A stretch of DNA of 25,027 nucleotides from Folioceros fuciformis (lineage: Eukaryota; Anthocerotophyta; Anthocerotopsida; Anthocerotales): NCBI GenBank assembly GCA_049999805.1, contig JBNGIO010006356.1, forward strand, positions 542,246 to 567,272. Direction: 5' to 3'. The notes beneath the pieces are model-generated. The model was not told the origin of the DNA. It did no database searches and saw nothing but the letters and a program-made list of their open reading frames with translations. Made by a program: the position numbers and the translations under genes. Positions 9,985-20,204 of the stretch are shown here, in pieces (positions within the stretch are counted from its first letter, which is position 1; each line of letters starts with the position of its first letter).

Positions 9985-10084
9985 NNNNNNNNNNNNNNNN
10001 NNNNNNNNNNNNNNNNNNNNNNNNNNNNNNNNNNNNNNNNNNNNNNNNNNNNNNNNNNNNNNNNNNNNNNNNNNNNNNNNNNNN
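9985..10084. other. Assembly gap (100 N)
   Basis: Exactly 100 N, the conventional placeholder for a gap of unknown length, at the left edge of the 41-44-nt minisatellite. Confidence 0.98.
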
Positions 10085-10230
10085 GTTTCTCTATCTTTAG
10101 ATTGTTTAGGTTGTTCCTCTTTCAGGTTGTTCCTCTTTCAGGTTGTTTCTCTATCTTTAGATTGTTTAGGTTGTTCCTCTTTCAGGTTGTTTCTCTATCT
10201 TTAGATTGTTTAGGTTGTTCCTCTTATGGT
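10085..10230. repeat. T-rich minisatellite A, 41-44-nt unit
   Basis: Three copies of a unit beginning TTTCTCTATCTTTAGATTG and continuing into TTAGGTTGTTCCTCTTTCAG. Between the first and second lies an extra 16-nt GTTGTTCCTCTTTCAG subunit. The plus strand is strongly T-rich and A-poor. The array abuts a gap, so its true length is unknown. Confidence 0.85.
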
Positions 10231-10392
10231 GTTCCTCCTATCTTATGTCTGTTTGAGTTGTTCCTCCTGAACTCAAGTTGTTTTTCCTATAAAGGCCCTA
10301 TTTGATTGTCCCTCCTCCTACTCTTATTATCTTGCACTCATGTTGTTCCTCCTTTACAAGCCCTATTTGATTGTCCCTCCTCCTTCTCTTCT

Positions 10393-10930
10393 TATTTTTG
10401 GAGTAATCCTTGTTTGGTTGTTTCTCCTCTTTCTTTTATCTCCTCTTTCTTTTATCTCCTCTTTCTTTTATCTTTGGAGTAGTCCTTGTTGGGTTGTTCC
10501 TCCTCNNNNNNNNNNNNNNNNNNNNNNNNNNNNNNNNNNNNNNNNNNNNNNNNNNNNNNNNNNNNNNNNNNNNNNNNNNNNNNNNNNNNNNNNNNNNNNN
10601 NNNNNGAGTAGTCCTTGTTGGGTTGTTCCTCCTCTTTCTCGTATCTTTGGAGTAGTCGCTCTTTCGAGTAATCCTTGTTTGGTTGTTTCTTCTCTTTTTC
10701 TTGTCTTTGGAGTAGTGCTCTTTGAAGTAATTCTTTTTCTTGTCTTTGGAGTAGTCGCTCTTTGAAGTAATTCTTGTTTGGTTGTTCCTCCTCGTTTTCT
10801 CATCTTTGGTATAGTCACTCTTTGGAGTAATCCTTGTTTGGTTGTTTCTCCTCATTCTCTTTATCTTTGGAGTAGTCCCTCTTTGGAGTAGGTTGTTCCT
10901 CCTCTTTCTCATCTTTGGAGTACTCCCTTG
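10393..10930. repeat. T-rich minisatellite B, about 44-50-nt unit
   Basis: About ten degenerate units built around TTTGGAGTAGTCCTTGT, then T[G/T]GGTTGTTCCTCCTC and TTTCT[C/T]TTATC, with a TCTCCTCTTTCTTTTA subrepeat near 10425-10470. A 100-N gap (10506-10605) lies inside. Several frames on both strands stay open because the unit lacks stop codons. On the minus strand they read as Lys/Arg/Asn/Thr-rich repeats (RRNNQTRIT, TTPKTRKR). I do not call a gene: more than one minus frame is open at once and no non-repetitive domain is attached. Confidence 0.85.
10506..10605. other. Assembly gap (100 N)
   Basis: Exactly 100 N inside minisatellite B. The same unit continues on both sides, so the gap is probably an unresolved or collapsed part of the array. 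Confidence 0.98.
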
Positions 10931-11350
10931 TATGAGCTCAAATCCAAGGCCTTACATATTTCATCAACTTTTTCAAGATTTTTTTACTAGATACTTAATG
11001 ATCATATGATTTTATTATCTAGACAGTATACATAAAAAAAACTCTACCCCACTAAGCAACAATCCAACATCAAACATGGTGCAAACCAACACCAAACCAC
11101 ACAATAACCCAATAACAAACCAAACACCAACCCACTCCAAATGCACGATGCTTAAATCATACACTTTTATCTATTTCCCTCCTGGGAATATCATCGCCCA
11201 TGCGAGAGGTATCTTGGAGAATATGTACTCCCCCGTGTGAGCTCAACCCAGGACCGGTACTGTAAAGAAGGGGCGAGAACAACTTCGTATGAGAGAGACT
11301 ACGCCCTGGCTTCTTAGAATATCATCATCGCCCATGAGAGAGCGTATCAT
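10918..11350. repeat. Dispersed-repeat-like segment with paired motifs
   Basis: Two motif pairs recur in order. GTACTCCC..TGTGAGCTCAA..CCAGGACC occurs near 10918-10951 and 11225-11260. GAATATCATCGCCCATG[C]GAGAG occurs near 11185-11213 and 11317-11350. Between them is an A/C-rich, G-poor stretch (about 11040-11130). On the minus strand the first motif reads GGGTTGAGCTC, faintly like a tRNA B box, so a SINE-type origin is conceivable but unproven. Confidence 0.45.
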
Positions 11351-11442
11351 GCACAAGGGACTCGGCTAACAGTACTTTCCCCGCACTTGGACTTCGCAGG
11401 GACACCACACTCCATTACATTCAACTCGACCATCCATACAGC

Positions 11443-12582
11443 TCAACTCCGGGCTTTGCTTTTGCCACCACCACCTTTGACTCCTTTCTTAGAGTCCAGC
11501 TTCTCTTTCATACGTAATGCCGCAGCTGCTTTTGCCTCCTCGCGTTTCTTCTTTTCTTCCTCCTTCTTCGCATTTGCTAGCTCCCTGTCCCTACGAATTT
11601 CTCTGCACGTCATACCATACACATATTTACCTGTACAACCGAGGAGAACGAAACCCAGAATGACAAGGAAATCAAGTGCGTGTTGGCAAAGGGTAGCAGA
11701 AACGTACTCGAGCCTAGCTTTCTCAGCAACTACATTCTCGGCACGAGAGCCTTTTGGCGGGTTAGCAGCTAGCAGTTCGATCTCAAACATCAGCCTTGCC
11801 CTGCACATTCACAGTCATGAAGCGAGGCATTAGTCTGCAATGTCAGGACGGAGAAAAATACGCCGCGTAAGGCTTTTGTAACCTAGGCATCAGGCAGGAA
11901 TGAAGAGTACCCGGGAGGTATATCAGGAGGCGATCCAGCTTTGCCATACGCATAATCAGCATCACAAGTTATGATCGCCACTTCTCCAACCTGCTCCAAA
12001 AAGGACATATTCCACAGCAACCAAGTTTATTCAACACGAGACGGGTTGAATTCCCATGAATCGCCACACACCTAGCACCTGCATGCTCTGCATACCTGCA
12101 TGGTCTTCACAGCTATGTCCCATGCCCGAATAACACTCCCTTGTCCCACATCAAACGAGAAGATCGTGTTGTCATCCCGGGTTGAGTCAAAGACTTGGCC
12201 AGTTTCCGCCAGCTTGCCTTCATAATGAACTGCATTCAAATTCCCCTAGCTATGTTACGGAGCAAAGAATTACAAGCGGAGCAACAAGAAAGGAGGAGTT
12301 GACAGCTTAGTGACAAGAAGCTCGACACTCAGTATCCTCCGAGTGACAAGACCAGCAACGCAGCACATACACCAAACCAGGTCAGGAAGAGTCATCGCAG
12401 GTTTTAGGCGGGATTCACGCAAATTTCGGGACGTACATCCGGAAGCCGTGAAAACTTCACTTACCATCGACATTTGGAAGAATCTCTGACGGCTTTGGGG
12501 CATCGGGTTTGGCCCGACGGATAATCTTCTTCAGAACACCTCCGTCGCCTGTGAGATCCAGCTCCTCGCCGGTTCCTTCCAT
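11443..12582 (-). CDS. FKBP20-1: FKBP20-1-type peptidyl-prolyl cis-trans isomerase (5 exons)
   Basis: Exons on the minus strand are 12582-12465, 12229-12096, 11990-11911, 11800-11708 and 11602-11443, giving 194 aa, close to plant FKBP20-1 (about 190 aa). All four introns (105-235 nt) are GT..AG and the frame joins at each junction. A short N-terminus (LDLTGDGGVLKKIIRRAKPD) precedes one FKBP domain at about residues 37-128: VHYEGKLA, VFDSTRDDNTIFSFDVGQG, VIRAWDIAVKTM, YAYGKAGSPPDIPPG and FEIELL. A Lys/Glu/Ala-rich charged coiled-coil tail follows (RELANAKKEEEKKKREEAKA) and ends in a basic GGGGKSKARS-like stretch. The family catalyses prolyl isomerisation; FKBP20-1 of plants is reported as nuclear. 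The start is the first ATG of the frame just before the conserved N-terminus. The gene appears complete. Confidence 0.93.
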
Positions 12583-13605
12583 CTCAACGCCTGAGGTTTC
12601 TACCCGGCCACCACAATTTACAAGACTTCAGTGCTCACATACTTCCAGGACTCAGCACCCTGTCGACGAGCACCACGTCATGCACCGTACAAGGAGCATG
12701 GCTAGCTCCTCTACCAAAACAGTCTCCAAAGCATACCATTCCCACAGATTGCAACCATACCTAAGGACAACAAATCAAAGAAACCAAACAGCACAAATCA
12801 TCGCAAGGATAACATGCGACGGCCTTCTTCGCAAATCTCAAGCGATGTCACAACACACAGCTCTCACCAGGAAAGAAACCGCTCCCCGCAGATTCGAAAA
12901 TCTGAAGCGGGCTGTGCTGCTATTACTCCCGCGGCCCCAGCTGCAGCCACTGATGCGGACAAGGAGAGTGCAAACTGAGCCTTGGCTGGAAGGGAGCCGA
13001 GACAGTACCGCGCCAACTGAAGATGCAAAGAAGCAGGTGGCCGCAGGGGCAGTGCGCCATAGCCCACAGACGACAACAAAAACACAACCCACAGCGCCCA
13101 CAACACGCCTCTCTCCTACCCTATCCTCGCTACCCCGGCTCCCGCTGCTGCCTTTAAGAGTTTGCTTTCAGCTACCAGTGAGTAAAATCGCCCAGTTCAC
13201 TGGGTCCCTAACATCTTTTATTCCGTTTCGGCTTCTGTCTCATCTCGTTACCTTGTCGGCCACATAATCTGGAAGGACGGAACCGACAGACCTGCTGGTA
13301 AACTCAATGTTGATGCACTCTGTGTGTACCAAACTTCGGTTCCACAGGCCCAGGCTGCTGATGACTGATTGATGAGGTTTTCAGGTCGCACCACTCAATC
13401 CAATGACAAAGAATCGTTGTTTTTCCATTTCAGATCAGTGGGTCTGGAACAATGTCAGGCGTACAATTGTCTACTCTGGTGCCAAACGTCTGATCTTGTA
13501 CAGCACACTGGTCGATGGAAGGGCATGGAAGAAGCTGAATCATAGTACGTTTGTCAGACATAGAGGCGAGGCTTTGCTGCCCCGCTCCACGACTTGGTTA
13601 CTTCT
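12583..13605. other. Intergenic region between FKBP20-1 and the PPR pseudogene
   Basis: It should contain the FKBP20-1 promoter. The long plus-strand frame at 12509-13267 overlaps FKBP20-1 exon 1 antisense, is Ser/Thr/Pro/Arg-rich and has no recognisable domain, so I treat it as chance. I looked in 13270-13600 (minus strand) for a DYW domain continuing the PPR gene and saw no HxE or CxxC signature. Confidence 0.5.
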
Positions 13606-16310
13606 TTATCCCTTAATGAGGAAACTATGCACCATGCCGTCCATGTCTGTCCACCAGCTCTGACCTGGCTCCTTCCATGCCCTCATTTCTGTCCTTCAGG
13701 CCTGCATCTCCTGTGCCTGCTCCCACATATGAGCACCGGTGTAAATGTTGGACATCAACACATATCTTGCACCATCACGCTCGTCTCGCTTCACAGCTTG
13801 GTCAAAAGCATGGCGTCCGACCTCAACGTTGCTCCACTTTTGACAGGCGTCTAACGGGGTGTGCCAAACTGCGGCATCAGGCGGTAAGGGCATCAAGCGC
13901 CTCGGTAAGCTGGCCTGCACGGCCCAAGAGATCCACGATGCATGTGTAGCGTTCCACGCCGGGAGTAATGCTGTAGTGTGTGCTCATAGAATCAAAGTAC
14001 TCCCTGCCCTCCTTGACTAGACCCGCATGACTGCATACAGTTAGGATGCTAAGGAATGTAGAACAGCTGGCTGTATTCCTTCTTTCTCATTCTCTCCAGC
14101 AAATCGAAGACGACTTCAATGTCTCCTTGACAGGTGTAGCCTGCAATCAGTGAGCTCCAGACGACAGTGGCATCAAACACCTGCTGCGCATCGACCATAC
14201 TCCCAGACTTCCGTACATGTTTATCAGACTGCCGGCTACAAACTCCACGGCTTAAAGCCCTTGTTCTCGAATCTGTGCATGTAGCTGCCTCCCCAGATGC
14301 AGAACTACCAAATCTGCGCATGCCTGCAACAGGCACACCAACGCTACAGAATTGGGGTAACGTGATGCCTTCTCTTTGCATGGCACTGTAAAGACGAATG
14401 GCTTCCACGCCCATACCTTTGCTGGGAATACCCTGCTATCATGGCATTCCATGTTACCACATCTTTCTGACGAAGTCCGTCAAACACTCTCTGAGCATCT
14501 TCCAAGCTGCCACATTTTGCATACATGTTCAACAGACTGCTACCTACAAATCAATCACCTTGATATCCTTGTTCTCTGATTTGAGAATGAAGCTGCTTCC
14601 CCGTCTCTAATGCCAGGATGCCCACGCTGGCACATGCCAGCAGAAGATACACAAATGTCACTGAATTCGGTACAGCACCACCACCTTCTTCCATAGCATT
14701 GTGAAGCTGAAGGGCTTGCTGGCCCATGTCCTGAAAGGCAATACCCGGCTATTGAGGGCATTCCACGTCACTACGTCCTTTTCACCAAGTTCGTCAAACA
14801 CACGTTGAGCATCTGTCAAGCTACCGCACCTTGCATACATGTTCACCAGGCTGCTGCCTACAAACATATCAGCTTGATGCCCTTGTCCTCACATTTGCGA
14901 ATGGATCTGCTCCCCCTTCTCCAATGCCGTGTTGCCCACACTTGCACACGCCTGCAGATGTCACAGAATTGGGTACCGCATTGCCTTCTTGCATAGCTGC
15001 ATAGAGACGACGGGCTTCCTGGCCCATGCCCAGCTGGGAATATCCTGCGATCATCGCATTCCATGTCACCACATCTTTTCGACCCAGTCCGTCAAAAACG
15101 CCCTGAGCGTCCTTCATGCTGCCACTTTTCGCATACATGTTTACCAGACTGTTGGCTACAAACACATCATCCTGATGTCCTCTCTGTCTAATTTGCGCAT
15201 GAAGCTCCTTCCCCATCTCGAACGCTGTGGTGCCCACACGTGCACAAGCCTGCAGAAGACACACGTACGTCACAGAATCAGGAGCTCAAAGTCCCTCATC
15301 TTCCATAACCCTGTACAGACTAAGGGGTTCCAACCCCATGCCCTTCCGAGAGAACCCTGCTAACATAGCATTCCATGAGACCACGTTTTTTCCCCAAGTC
15401 CGTTAAACACATCCTGAGCCTCTTCCAAACTACCGCACTTTGCATACATGTCCACCAAGCAACTACAAACGAATAAGTCAGGCTCGACGCCAGTGGCCAA
15501 CACATCAGCATGCACTCGCTGCCCAGCTTCCAAGTCCGATGCCCTTGCACAAGCTTGAAGGGCTGCCATGAACACATGGCCGTCTGGCTTCGTACTTGAA
15601 CAGCGCATCCTGCGATATAGTTGTATGGCATGCTTGTTCTGTCCACATTTAACATGCGAAGAAATGATAGAACACCACATAAAAGTATCTGGTTTGGGAA
15701 CCAAGGTAAACACATCCATGGCGTCTTGCAACCTCTCACACGAAGCATACATTCGAAGGACATGATTGCACAGGAACGTGTCCGACTGGTACCCATGTTT
15801 CACCGGTAACGCATGTGCTCAGCGACCCAGCACGAGATCCTTTTTCTCCACACACTTCTTCAGGACAGCGTAGAACAGAGAGTTAGAAATACAATCGACT
15901 TTCTGCACCAAAACTCCCAAAGCCTCAACAGCCTCAGTGACATGCCCCGCATGGCAAACCTTTGTCACGGTATCTGCAGTAATGCCCCCATCATGTACTG
16001 TAAGCTCAGTCCCGCCGGGATCCGGATCTTCCCGTGATCTCCAGTTGCATTTCCAGACTTTGCCACCACCCTTGCGGGTAGACCCGTCTGTTGCTGAACA
16101 TACTCTCAGACGGGCTGTCCCTCCAGCATACCGGCTGCAACAGGCGGCTTGGCTGTTTGGCAGAGGATGGTCTTTGGATAACAGGCGAGCGGGAGCTACC
16201 GTTCCCCGAATACTCATTAGCCCACCACTTTGTCTTGCCCACCAAACCTGTCCGGACAACGGGTCCTGTTGACCAGTGAGTAACTCCGTTGCAACCCAGG
16301 ACACAGCCAT
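13606..16310 (-). pseudogene. PLS-class PPR protein pseudogene with E/E+ domain
   Basis: Fragments in all three minus frames join into one decayed pentatricopeptide protein of the organelle RNA-editing type. An N-terminal part (16310-15822) ends YAVLKKCVEKKDLVLGR. PPR modules follow with phrases such as LVDMYAKCGSLEEAQDVF, KDVVTWNAMIAGYSQ and YVCLLQACARVGT, repeating about every 305-316 nt, the length of a P-L-S triplet. The E domain (MPLPPDAAVW, GARYVLMSNIYTG) lies near 13720-13900 and an E+ remnant (KEPGQSWWTDMDGMVHSF) near 13620-13690. In-frame TGA codons lie at 15819-15821, 15286-15288, 14889-14891, 14551-14553 and about 13696. Frame changes occur at a six-base homopolymer (15386-15391), near 14957 (about 11 nt missing), near 14755, 14725, 14430, 14350 and 13885. 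With so many lesions it cannot encode a working editing factor. An alternative N-terminal start farther upstream is possible. Confidence 0.9.
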
Positions 16311-16806
16311 GGGTCATAGGAGCAGGCGCTGGGCCTACGAGAGCCGGTCCGTAGCTGGACATCATGTGTATTCTTGCTCAGCCGAGGTGTAGCACGGCCA
16401 GCCTCCGGTGGGGATCCTGGACTGTGGCCTGAGAGGGCGAGCACATCCGTCTTGAAGCCAGAACACTGCTTGATCATTCCTGACTAGAAGCAAAGCATGT
16501 TCCTTCTAATCCGGTCAGCCATGTTTTGATCTGTAGAACATGAGCAACAAAGCCAGTGACGGCTTTAAGCAAGCGTTACAGATGCTCGTCTGCGTGATGT
16601 GGTGTTGTTGCCGGGTAGTAAGTAGTTTGCTAGTCAAGGTAAGAGCAAGTGGTATTCAACTCGGGCACCAAACTGCCGTGTTGATGGTGGTACATGAGAT
16701 GCTTTTGAAAGCGACCCCGGCGATGGCCGAATGCCAAGAGTCTTGTAAGTAGAGCCATCGTGGAAGCAGAGGTCGAGCTCGGCAAATACTCTCGACGGAT
16801 GTGTTC
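16311..16806. other. Spacer between PPR pseudogene and hydroxylase gene
   Basis: It holds the 3' UTR of the upstream minus-strand hydroxylase gene and the former promoter of the PPR gene. Short frames here have no recognisable content. Confidence 0.5.
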
Positions 16807-18680
16807 TCAAAATGGTGATGAGGAAAGACATTGACAAGACATCCACTGCGGAAGTTGCTCAATAACTTTACTCCGCAAGGTACTAGTGTAGCATTCCCAT
16901 TGCCGTTGAGCCTCGTAGATGCTGTGTGCTTCGTCAATTGTAGGGCATGGTGTTTCTGCAACAATGCAAGGACTGCCCAGTTTCGTCATACTTGGGGAGA
17001 CCTGATGTTCAAGCTGATGGTTGCAAGCCCCTGACTCCTTTTGCCATACCCGGAACTGCAAGACCTGGGCAACAGCGTACAAGTCACCAACAAGGTCCCG
17101 AGGCATGTTCAAATGGAGACGAAAACAATCAGTGTTCACCTGAAGTGCATGCAAGCTGTTCTTGAAAGTGTAGGAAACACCGGTGCTTGTCGACTCCAGC
17201 TTCAAGTCGTGTGCTGACTCGCTCGGTCCCTGTGCTGTCCTCTCTGTCTGCTGCTCAGCAGATGGAGGCAGACTCGATATCCATTTCAGAGGAGTGAACC
17301 CCAAAGAAGCCAACCGATCAAGGCAGATGTCATAGCCTGAATTTGAGCTATCCTGATCACAGTTCGCAGTCCAGTACATGTTCGGTGATGCTGGAACTGG
17401 GCAACAAGAGAAAGGTGGTTCAATGACAGTGCCAGTCTTCCCAGAGCTTCCATTGCTTGTATCAACACTGTTCGCAGATAATATGAGAGTTCGAGCCAGC
17501 TGCTGAATGAGCTTGCCATCTTCATCATGAGCACTGTCCCTTGTGAACCACAACGCTAGTGTACAGCGCTCTCCACATAAAATCTGCAATCTCTATTGTC
17601 ATACAAAGGCGTCCGTCCGAAGGCGTAGATCGGCAGGGAGAGTTTGTTTCAAACATACTGTGCAACTAACAGTCCAATACAGGTCTCACATGAAGGGAAA
17701 GCAATCATTCTCATATTACAGCTCGTTTGTTCAGACCTCATCCACGCTGTGCATATTCTTTTCGTCCGCAGAATATATTACAACAGTCTGCAGTCAGCAG
17801 CAGCAGTTTCAGTGAAGAAGCCATTGCTGCCTGTACCCAAAGCTATCACAACTTGCACAAACATCAAAGCAATGCCACAGGCATCCGACTCACCCCCTTT
17901 GTTGGCACAACAGTTGATGGTTCTCCCTTCTCAAAACGAAACAAACCACCTCTGAAGTCAACGTCGTAATCGTTCAGGTAGCACACTGCCTGCATCGCCG
18001 ATAATACGGTCAGTCAGGACTGTTCGCGGAACACTCCATGTTTTCAAGCGTGTCCGATGTGTCCTTTCACCCGTACAGAGAAGTGTCGCTGCTTCAAGTA
18101 GGGCTTGTTATCATCACTGTGCCACCCAATCCTAGCACCTTTGGTCCAGCTGCACTGCAATCAGAGAAAGGTTACGAACATTGAAGCACAGACAAGCCAC
18201 AAGAGAAAGTTCAGCATTCACGTGCCTGATTAGCCCAGTGAACTCAACGAAAAGCTCAAACTCACAGCCAAATCGTTCTTCAATAAGCTCCTTCAATCTT
18301 TCTGCTTCAGCGTGACAGTGTTTGACTGAGTGACTAAGCCGAACATCACATAGGGTGCTGAAGGTCAGAAACGTGACCTCGAATGGAGAGGAAGGGCAGC
18401 ACAAGCCCGCTGCAATTGGTTGCGATTAGATGTGACAGAGTTGTTGACCGGACATGTGGGCGATACCCCATGACGCTGCAGCTCTTGTGAATAAATTCCA
18501 GTTCCTGACTACCAAGAGCTTGGGACATCAGATAGAAAGCCATCACAGGGTAGACCGAACATGAAGGAAGCGTTGCTCGATCAAAACCCAGTACAACCGA
18601 CGCACACAAGGTTAGGTGGGCACCTTACACACACCAGCGGAAAGAAAGCCCTCAACCACCAGCCGATGGACGTCCTCCAT
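16807..18680 (-). CDS. 2OG-Fe(II) prolyl-hydroxylase-like dioxygenase (7 exons)
   Basis: Exons on the minus strand are 18680-18624, 18504-18378, 18301-18222, 18154-18077, 17989-17894, 17787-17737 and 17583-16807, giving 421 aa. All six introns (67-153 nt) have GT..AG ends and the frames join. The N-terminus (FLSAGVCK/ELEFIHKSCSVMGYRP) leads into the double-stranded beta-helix core. The Fe(II) ligands are His100 and Asp102 in GWHSDDNKPYLKQR and His159 in NMHSVDE, and Arg169 in CGERCTLALWF is placed to bind 2-oxoglutarate. The RGGLFRFEKGEP strand lies between them. After WFTRDSAHDEDGKLI comes a 240-residue plant-specific C-terminal region. The core resembles prolyl 3-/4-hydroxylases (leprecan/P4Hc type), but the substrate is not known to me. 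No signal peptide or HDEL-like ER tail is visible, which argues against a secretory collagen-type enzyme. An in-frame TGA lies just upstream of the chosen ATG. Confidence 0.88.
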
Positions 18681-18918
18681 GAATCCACGCAGTTCCGATA
18701 CAGCAATTCACGAGCACCTGCAAGATCTCATTTTGAGGGTTTGCGAAGGATGTAAAAGGTCGGTGACCGAGTGAGCTGGAATGTTTTCGAAGACGAAGGT
18801 TACAAGAACTGTGAAGTGAAGCGGGTGACAACAATATGCGCGCACGATCGACGTTGTCATAGAACCGAATTACAGCCAACCGCTTCTGTAGAGATTCCGG
18901 GGAAAGTACGCAAACGGA
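18681..18918. other. Short spacer between RLPH2 and hydroxylase genes
   Basis: Only 238 nt separate the RLPH2 stop codon from the hydroxylase ATG on the same strand, so the RLPH2 3' UTR and the hydroxylase promoter must share or overlap here. I see no clear TATA box. Confidence 0.5.
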
Positions 18919-20204
18919 CTACTTTACTGCAAGAAGCGGGATCGCGGCTGAATCTGCTGTCGTCTCACAGCTGACGTCCGTATCACGCACAACCTTGCGA
19001 GATGGAAGCACTACGGCAGCTATTGGCAAGTGATCTAGACCACCACTTTCATCAATGATGAGTCTCTTCTCGTCCTCAAACATGCTGCCATGGTGCCCAC
19101 TGACAAGCAACACTCCTTGATCTTGCAGCTCCTGAATCAACGAACAGTTTCCACACTCAATTCATGCTTGAGCCTGAACGGGGTAGAAGCACGCGGCAGC
19201 GACGACCCAGGATGGTATGCACTCTGGAGCTTACCTTCGGATTATCCCAAACGTTCTTCCTCCCACTCAGAGCTTCTATGCGGGGATAGGTCACATCCCT
19301 CTTACGAAGGACTCCTAACTGTTGCTCAATGGGCTTCGACTTCTCCAGTCCGGCGTGTACAACAATCAGCCTGCTGTAGCTTGTGGCTGGATCACCAGTC
19401 TCCACCCCCTCCTGTTAGTTCAACTAGTCATCAGACCCAAGCGTATCCTCAAGCATCAACTTGGAGCCCTTGCCGCAGGAAAAGAGGCACAAGATACTGA
19501 CCTGTTCGTGCACCCACACAAGGTCCTGCAGAAACTTCTTGTGGGTGTCCGGCATTGCCTTGAGCAAACCTGCAGCCACAGAGCTGTTTGAAAATAGAAC
19601 TCCACACTCATGGTTTAGCTATTTCACACTCCACCAACCACCAGACGCTGGTGTTCCTTTCCAAACAAAAGTTAAACAGAGAATAAATCTGACCTTCCCG
19701 GTCTCCATGTGCAACACCGTAGCACTCAAAAGTCGGCCTGGAGTCGTAGATGGAGCCCTGGTAATACGTGCCCTTTATGCTGTTGAACTCCACTGTCATG
19801 CGGCCTGCCCATCGGACACCCTGCACATGGATGTCTTCCTCCCCTCTTCCGCTCCACCAGCCCTCCCTCTCCTTGCTCTTCTCAAACTCTTTCCATGTGC
19901 GGGCAAACGAAAATCCCGGCGGGGCGGGAGGAAGCAATCCCAGGAACGCAGCAAACGCGAAGTCGTGGTTGCCGCACAGAAAGACGTGTTTCTGCCCAGG
20001 GTATCGCCGGGGCAGGGAGACGAGAAAGTCCAACACCCCTGCCGTCTCCGGGCCTCGGTCATTGAAGTCCCCCAGGAAGATGATGGTGCAGGATTTGAAG
20101 ACCTCCGACCCCAAGTGCAGCTCCAAGTTGTCCCACAGCTTAAGCAGGCGCTGCAAGTGCCCATGAATATCCCCCACGCACACGGTCACGCTCCCGCCCG
20201 TCAT
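18919..20204 (-). CDS. RLPH2: RLPH2-type PPP-family protein phosphatase (4 exons)
   Basis: Exons on the minus strand are 20204-19694, 19569-19502, 19411-19235 and 19131-18919, giving 322 aa, close to plant RLPH2 (about 310). The introns (90-124 nt) are GT..AG with continuous frame. PPP metallophosphatase motifs appear in order: GDIHG at residues 11-15, GDFNDRG at 45-51, GNHD at 78-81, then VHAGLE and SGHHG in exons 3-4. Family-specific phrases include WKEFEKSKEREGWW, RRWAG-like VRWAGRM, HKKFLQDLVWVHEQ, LSGRKNVWD and LIIDESGG. The Rhizobiales-like phosphatase group is of bacterial origin. Arabidopsis RLPH2 has been characterised as a tyrosine-specific phosphatase despite its PPP fold. Usual RLPH2 has a Cys in the second motif; here it reads GDFNDRG, with the metal ligands kept. 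The ATG at 20204 places the start ten residues before GDIHG. No transit peptide is seen. Confidence 0.94.

Noticed and set aside
10436-10912. Minus-strand repetitive Lys/Arg/Thr/Asn frame of 158 codons across the minisatellite
   Set aside because: Several frames are open at the same time on both strands, a 100-N gap is counted as coding, and no non-repetitive domain is attached.
10085-10930. CRISPR-like array
   Set aside because: Units are contiguous and degenerate without unique spacers, and the DNA is plant nuclear.
11225-11260. tRNA gene suggested by the GGGTTGAGCTC B-box-like complement
   Set aside because: No matching A box, acceptor stem or cloverleaf could be built around it.
12509-13267. 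Plus-strand open frame of 252 codons upstream of FKBP20-1
   Set aside because: It overlaps FKBP20-1 exon 1 antisense, is low-complexity Ser/Thr/Pro/Arg, and has no recognisable motif.
13270-13605. DYW deaminase domain at the end of the PPR gene
   Set aside because: No HxE or CxxC zinc-site signature is visible in any minus frame; the recognisable protein ends in an E+ remnant.
16540-16752. Plus-strand 70-codon frame between PPR pseudogene and hydroxylase
   Set aside because: Short, without motif, in the spacer expected to hold the hydroxylase 3' UTR.
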